Part shown: piece after piece, positions 61,507 through 64,000 of the stretch
Layout of the letters: each line of letters opens with the position of its first letter
Position numbering within the stretch: position 1 is the first letter of the stretch
The notes under the pieces: model-generated
What the model saw: the letters and a program-made list of their open reading frames with translations, nothing else
What the model was told of the DNA's origin: nothing
Database searches by the model: none
Assembly (NCBI GenBank): GCA_023333565.1
Contig: JAJKFH010004101.1
Span: 152,501 to 216,500 of the forward strand
Source of the DNA: Puffinus mauretanicus
Taxonomy: Eukaryota > Chordata > Aves > Procellariiformes > Procellariidae
DNA length: 64,000 bases
Reading direction: 5' to 3'
Program-made: the position numbers and the translations under genes

Positions 61507-62609
61507 AGCGGAAGTCGGGTCGTTTAGAAAGGGATGATGGAAAAGCAGGGCCATCACGAGGAGGGGAGGAGGAAGAGGAAGAACTCATAAACGAGACGGA
61601 AACCACCCGATCCTTATCCCTGAATGAGTTGCGAGATATGCGGAAAGATTTCGGCCGTCGTCCAGGTGAGCATATTGTCACCTGGCTGCTCCGATGCTGG
61701 GATAATGGGGCCAGTAGCCTGGAATTAGAGGGGAAGGAGGCCAAACAGCTGGGATCCCTTGCTAGGGAAGCGGGTATTGACAAAGCAATTGGAAAAGGGA
61801 CACAGGTCCTCAGCCTCTGGAGGCGACTGCTGTCAGGCGTGAAGGAAAGGTATCCCTTCAAGGAAGATGTTATATATCGCCTAGGCAAATGGACCACTAT
61901 GGAGAGAGGTATCCAGTACCTGAGAGAACTAGGCGTGCTAGAGGTGGTTTATAGTGACCTGGACAACAACCAAACACCCAAAGGTCCAGATGACGTCCAG
62001 TGCACCCGACCCATGTGGCGGAAGTTGGTACGGAGCGCACCAGCATCGTATGCCAATTCGTTGGCCGTACTGTCCTGGAAAGAGGAAGAAGCACCAACGG
62101 TGGATGAGGTGGTTAGCAGACTTCGGGATTTTGAAGAAACTATCTCCTCCTCCCTTGTCTCGGCTGTGGAGAAACTGTCCCGGGAGTTCCAGCAATTCAA
62201 AGAGGATATGTCCTATTCTCCACCTGTACGGACCAGTATCTCAGCCATTAGGAGTCAGCGTTTTTCTCCTCAAGAGAGAGGATATAGAAAGTACACACCA
62301 CGGGGCACCCTGTGGTTTTACCTGTGTGACCACGGAGAGGACATGAGGCAGTGGGATGGAAAACCTACCTTCATCCTAGAGGCACGTGTACGTGAGTTGC
62401 AAGGAAAAACAATCACACAAGGGGGTTCTCCCAGGAAAAATGCTGCTCCAGTTGTCAGGAAAAACCTGTCTCACGACGGTCCAGTTTCCAGTGAACAGGT
62501 CCCCAGACAGAGTAGAAGGGCTGATCTTACTTTGGATTGTAATTACAATGAAGAAATTCTTGACTCACGTTTGCACGAAGTGAGAGATGGATACTATGAC
62601 CAGAACTAG
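61503..62609 (+). CDS. gag of ERV-L type (start uncertain)
   Basis: Gag builds the viral core. The frame is open from 61449, just after a TGA at 61446, to the TAG at 62607-62609. The first in-frame ATG is at 61638, inside the conserved-looking helix 'LNELRDMRKDF', so it is probably not the true start. The coordinate given here is only the first near-cognate codon (TTG). After an acidic run (six Glu near residues 22-27) comes a helical, capsid-like region of about 170 residues ('HIVTWLLRCWDNG', 'SLWRRLLSGVKERYPF'), then a predicted coiled segment ('SRLRDFEETISSSLVSAVEK'). The C-terminal part is Arg- and Ser-rich. No CCHC zinc knuckle is visible; foamy virus Gag also lacks one. In mouse the restriction gene Fv1 derives from an ERV-L gag. 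The frame overlaps the preceding ORF by about 55 bases in the -1 phase. Confidence 0.82.
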   Translation: MKRKSGRLERDDGKAGPSRGGEEEEEELINETETTRSLSLNELRDMRKDFGRRPGEHIVTWLLRCWDNGASSLELEGKEAKQLGSLAREAGIDKAIGKGTQVLSLWRRLLSGVKERYPFKEDVIYRLGKWTTMERGIQYLRELGVLEVVYSDLDNNQTPKGPDDVQCTRPMWRKLVRSAPASYANSLAVLSWKEEEAPTVDEVVSRLRDFEETISSSLVSAVEKLSREFQQFKEDMSYSPPVRTSISAIRSQRFSPQERGYRKYTPRGTLWFYLCDHGEDMRQWDGKPTFILEARVRELQGKTITQGGSPRKNAAPVVRKNLSHDGPVSSEQVPRQSRRADLTLDCNYNEEILDSRLHEVRDGYYDQN

Positions 62610-62637
62610 AGGGGCCCTGCCTCCAGCCAGGTGGAGG
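62607..62637 (+). promoter_or_regulatory. In-frame UAG between gag and pro-pol with downstream hairpin
   Basis: The gag stop UAG (62607-62609) is followed in the same frame by an uninterrupted pro-pol frame. After ten bases comes a short stem, CCTCC (62620-62624) with GGAGG (62633-62637), around an 8-base loop, and GGGCCC (62612-62617) is itself palindromic. This resembles the stop-codon readthrough layout of gammaretroviruses. Readthrough here is inference. Confidence 0.45.
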
Positions 62638-63641
62638 AAAGGGACAACCGGGTTTACTGGACTGTGTGGATTCGATGGCCTGGCACATCAGATCCACAGG
62701 AGTATAAGGCTCTAGTAGACACCGGTGCACAGTGTACCCTGATGCCATCAAACTATAAAGGGGCAGAACCCATTTGTATTTCTGGAGTGACAGGGGGATC
62801 CCAAGAGTTAACTGTATTGGAGGCCGAAGTGAGCCTGACCGGGAATGAGTGGCAGAAGCACCCCATTGTGACTGGCCCAGAGGCTCCGTGCATCCTTGGC
62901 ATAGACTACCTCAGGAGAGGGTATTTCAAGGACCCAAAAGGGTACCGGTGGGCTTTTGGTATAGCTGCCCTGGAGACGGAGGAAATTAAACAGCTGTCCA
63001 CCTTGCCTGGTCTCTCGGAGGACCCTTCTGTTGTGGGGTTGCTGAGGGTTGAAGAACAACAGGTACCAATCGCTACCACAACAGTGCACCGGCGGCAATA
63101 CCGCACCAACCGAGACTCTCTGATCCCCATCCATGAGCTGATTCGTCGACTGGAGAGCCAAGGAGTGATCAGCAAGACTTGCTCACCCTTTAACAGTCCC
63201 ATATGGCCAGTGCGAAAGTCTAATGGGGAGTGGAGACTAACAGTAGACTACCGTGGCCTGAACGAAGTCACGCTGCCACTGAGTGCTGCCGTGCCGGACA
63301 TGCTAGAACTTCAATACGAACTGGAGTCAAAGGCAGCCAAGTGGTACGCCACCATTGACATTGCTAATGCCTTCTTCTCCATCCCTTTGGCAGCAGAGTG
63401 CAGGCCACAGTTTGCTTTCACTTGGAGGGGCGTCCAGTACACCTGGAACCGACTGCCCCAGGGGTGGAAACACAGCCCTACCATTTGCCATGGACTGATC
63501 CACACTGCACTGGAACAGGGTGAGGCTCCGGAACACCTGCAATACATTGATGACATCATCATGTGGGGCAACACAGCAAAGGAAGTTTTTGAGAAAGGGA
63601 AGAAAATAATTCAAATCCTTCTGAAGGCCAGTTTGCCATAA
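62631..63641 (+). CDS. pro-pol, 5' part: aspartic protease and reverse transcriptase core
   Basis: The frame is continuous with gag through the UAG and open from 62610. The coordinate given starts at the first GTG only as a convention. Retroviral aspartic protease comes first, with the active-site motif LVDTGA (DTG at 62718-62726) and the later 'ILGIDYL' flap-side motif. The reverse transcriptase follows, starting near 'IHELIRRLESQGVI'. Motif A is TIDIANAFF with the catalytic Asp about residue 243 of this frame. LPQGW is at 275-279, and the catalytic box YIDD is at 305-308 (63543-63554). All core catalytic residues are present. I see no dUTPase between protease and RT. The frame ends at a premature TAA (63639-63641) caused by a shift, and the protein continues in another frame. 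Confidence 0.9.
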   Translation: MEERDNRVYWTVWIRWPGTSDPQEYKALVDTGAQCTLMPSNYKGAEPICISGVTGGSQELTVLEAEVSLTGNEWQKHPIVTGPEAPCILGIDYLRRGYFKDPKGYRWAFGIAALETEEIKQLSTLPGLSEDPSVVGLLRVEEQQVPIATTTVHRRQYRTNRDSLIPIHELIRRLESQGVISKTCSPFNSPIWPVRKSNGEWRLTVDYRGLNEVTLPLSAAVPDMLELQYELESKAAKWYATIDIANAFFSIPLAAECRPQFAFTWRGVQYTWNRLPQGWKHSPTICHGLIHTALEQGEAPEHLQYIDDIIMWGNTAKEVFEKGKKIIQILLKASLP

Positions 63642-64000
63642 AACGAAGTAAGGTCAAGGGACCTGCACAGGAGATCCAGTTTTTAGGAATAAAATGGCAA
63701 GATGGACGTCGTCAGATCCCAACAGATGTGATCAACAAAATAACAGCCATGTCCCCACCAACTAGCAAAAAGGAAACACAAGCTTTCTTAGGCGTTGTGG
63801 GCTTTTGGAGAATGCATATTCCAGATTACAGTCAGATCGTAAGCCCTCTCTATCACGTGACCAGGAAGAAGAACGACTTCAAATGGGGCCCTGAGCAACA
63901 ACAAGCCTTTGAACAAATTAAACAGGAGATAGTTCATGCAGTAGCCCTTGGGCCAGTCCGGGCAGGACAAGATGTAAAGAATGTGCTCTACACCGCAGCC
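63632..64000 (+). CDS. pol continued in shifted frame: RT thumb/connection (partial)
   Basis: From 63632 the pol sequence continues in the next phase without stops to the window end. It contains the FLGIKW box typical of the end of the RT palm, 'QAFLGVVGFWRMHIPDYS' in the connection, and 'FKWGPEQQQAFEQIK'. Loss of a single base around 63626-63634 would explain the change of frame. Because the shift lies inside the RT domain it is best read as a mutation, not programmed recoding. RNase H and integrase should follow beyond the window. Confidence 0.88.

Larger units (their letters stand above)
59989..64000 (+). mobile_element. ERV-L/spuma-like endogenous provirus, 5' part (cut by window end)
   Basis: The order is 5' LTR, primer binding site, a pre-gag membrane-protein ORF, gag, UAG, protease and reverse transcriptase. 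RNase H, integrase, any env and the 3' LTR lie beyond the window. The reverse transcriptase has the class III ERV-L character (YIDDI box, 'LPQGWKHSP'). A related solo LTR in the window has a 5-bp target duplication, which also fits ERV-L and spuma-like elements. The gag region from 61449 and pro-RT are open for a combined 2.1 kb, interrupted only by the gag stop, with one later frameshift. This points to a fairly recent insertion. The genuine age needs the 3' LTR. Confidence 0.93.

Noticed and set aside
61439..61897. 152-codon minus-strand frame across the leader/gag junction (possible antisense viral gene)
   Set aside because: Ser/Arg/Pro-rich composition mirrors the sense gag codons; no promoter or conserved motif seen, so treated as a shadow.
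63620..63645. Programmed frameshift in pol
   Set aside because: Position is inside the RT domain, with no slippery heptamer and no known precedent; a mutation is simpler.

Overview
The window is nuclear DNA from a bird. It is AT-rich and repeat-punctuated. The recognisable interspersed repeats are CR1 LINEs, whose 3' ends carry the short ATTCTATGA-type terminal repeat, and LTRs/proviruses of the avian ERV-L (class III, spuma-like) type. I see no L1 or Alu-like mammalian repeats. The species and chromosomal location cannot be fixed from sequence alone. I found no host protein-coding exon, rRNA, tRNA or CRISPR, so the first 60 kb is best read as intergenic or long-intron DNA.

Layout. 1-12063: unique AT-rich DNA with an (ATT)26 microsatellite at 10121-10198. 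12064-12275: CR1 3' fragment (minus). 13748-14233: solo ERV-L LTR (plus). 15823-16441: solo LTR (minus) with a perfect 5-bp target duplication and an expanded TGA microsatellite. 19428-20770: old CR1 (minus). 21118-22381: CR1 (plus) with a broken ORF2. 23967-24170: CR1 3' end (plus). 30873-32145: CR1 (minus). 35895-37353: a longer, older CR1 (plus). 39405-39487: CR1 3' scrap (plus). 39535-40320: a very old CR1 relative (minus). About 41250-42372: a different ERV-L LTR (plus) with 45-bp tandem units. 47202-47751: solo LTR (minus) keeping an intact CRE and TATA box. The DNA between these has simple repeats, hairpins and possible conserved non-coding elements.

59989-64000: the 5' two-thirds of a young-looking provirus cut by the window edge. 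It runs 5' LTR, tRNA-Lys1,2-type primer binding site, an unexpected uninterrupted 295-codon ORF before gag, a gag ORF, a single in-frame UAG, then protease and reverse transcriptase. The pre-gag ORF encodes a multi-pass membrane protein with a Thr-rich tail built from ten 10-residue repeats. One frameshift lies shortly after the YIDD box of RT, and the RT connection region continues to the end of the window.

The most unusual part is this 5' architecture: a predicted membrane/mucin-like leader protein whose 3' end overlaps a gag frame that has no early AUG, followed by gag and pro-pol in one frame separated only by UAG. If relatives share the arrangement, it implies two consecutive recoding or re-initiation steps in an endogenous retrovirus lineage.
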